The notes below the pieces were generated by a model. The model was not told where the DNA came from and did not search any database. It saw only the letters and a program-made list of their open reading frames with translations. A stretch of DNA of 64,000 nt from Bacteroidota bacterium (GTDB lineage: Bacteria; Bacteroidota; Bacteroidia; Chitinophagales; Chitinophagaceae). The stretch lies in NCBI GenBank assembly GCA_023422835.1, contig JAFAGI010000007.1, forward strand, positions 1-64,000. Direction: 5' to 3'. The stretch's first letter is position 1. Each line of letters begins with the position of its first letter. Position numbers and translations under genes: made by a program. Positions 63,988 through 64,000 of this stretch are shown piece after piece.

Positions 63988-64000
63988 TACTTATCATTTT

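Noticed and set aside
1..64000. tRNA, rRNA, CRISPR arrays and insertion sequences
   Set aside because: I scanned the gene-free stretches for T-loop motifs, regular spaced repeats and transposase frames and saw none.

Overview
The window comes from a Bacteroidota chromosome, most likely a soil or freshwater member of the Chitinophagaceae or a close relative. Genes start after A-rich leaders rather than Shine-Dalgarno sequences. Several upstream regions carry the Bacteroidota promoter form (TTG or TTTG, about 17-24 nt, TAnnTTTG). The gene set also fits: a FHS sugar transporter with galactokinase, a MoxR/DUF58/BatA locus, long-form Lgt, DUF1080, GH9 and GH18 enzymes, and a PIN/DUF6364 toxin-antitoxin pair. 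This is inference from gene content and signals; no rRNA or tRNA gene is visible in the window. 

Layout. 1-2.9 kb: start of an alkaline phosphatase, an M3 peptidase and a 56-residue membrane protein. 2.9-5.7 kb: class I ribonucleotide reductase (nrdB, nrdA). 5.7-7.3 kb: a DUF1080 lipoprotein between gene remnants, including a broken GH18 chitinase. 7.3-11.9 kb: galK, gluP and a PhoR/PhoB-like pair. 12-19 kb: a secreted 735-residue protein with a caspase-like His/Cys pair, a SET protein, pncB, lgt, yebC, and a decayed nucleotidyltransferase module. 19-27.8 kb: bcp, an M23 peptidase, an AHSA1 protein, a reductase, two pseudouridine synthases, rlmN, ubiE. 28.2-32.2 kb: moxR, DUF58, a BatD-like protein, batA. 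32.2-37.8 kb: rpoN, a PAP2-like membrane protein, ku and ligD (non-homologous end joining). 37.8-46.7 kb: amt, a VOC protein, a reductase, dnaE, and one orphan permease. 46.9-51.1 kb: secreted proteins, including GH9 and deacetylase reading frames that look like one split gene. 51.2-52.3 kb: prfB with its +1 frameshift. 52.3-64 kb: branched-chain amino-acid genes on the minus strand. 

The branched-chain cluster reads antitoxin, PIN toxin, leuD, tandem ABC ATPase, leuB, ilvD, DinB-like, ilvB, (four-helix-bundle pseudogene), ilvN, DinB-like, ilvC, (terminator hairpin), ilvA. It supplies nearly all steps of valine, isoleucine and leucine synthesis; leuA and leuC are not in the window and may lie upstream. 

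Most of the window is conserved housekeeping DNA. The points most worth a second look are: the A9 slippery run joining GH9 to a deacetylase; the terminator-like hairpin just before ilvA with little room for a separate promoter; the secreted caspase-like protein; a leader sequence that recurs before unrelated genes; and three clear pseudogene remnants (GH18, nucleotidyltransferase pair, four-helix bundle). I did not find a clearly new defence or mobile system.
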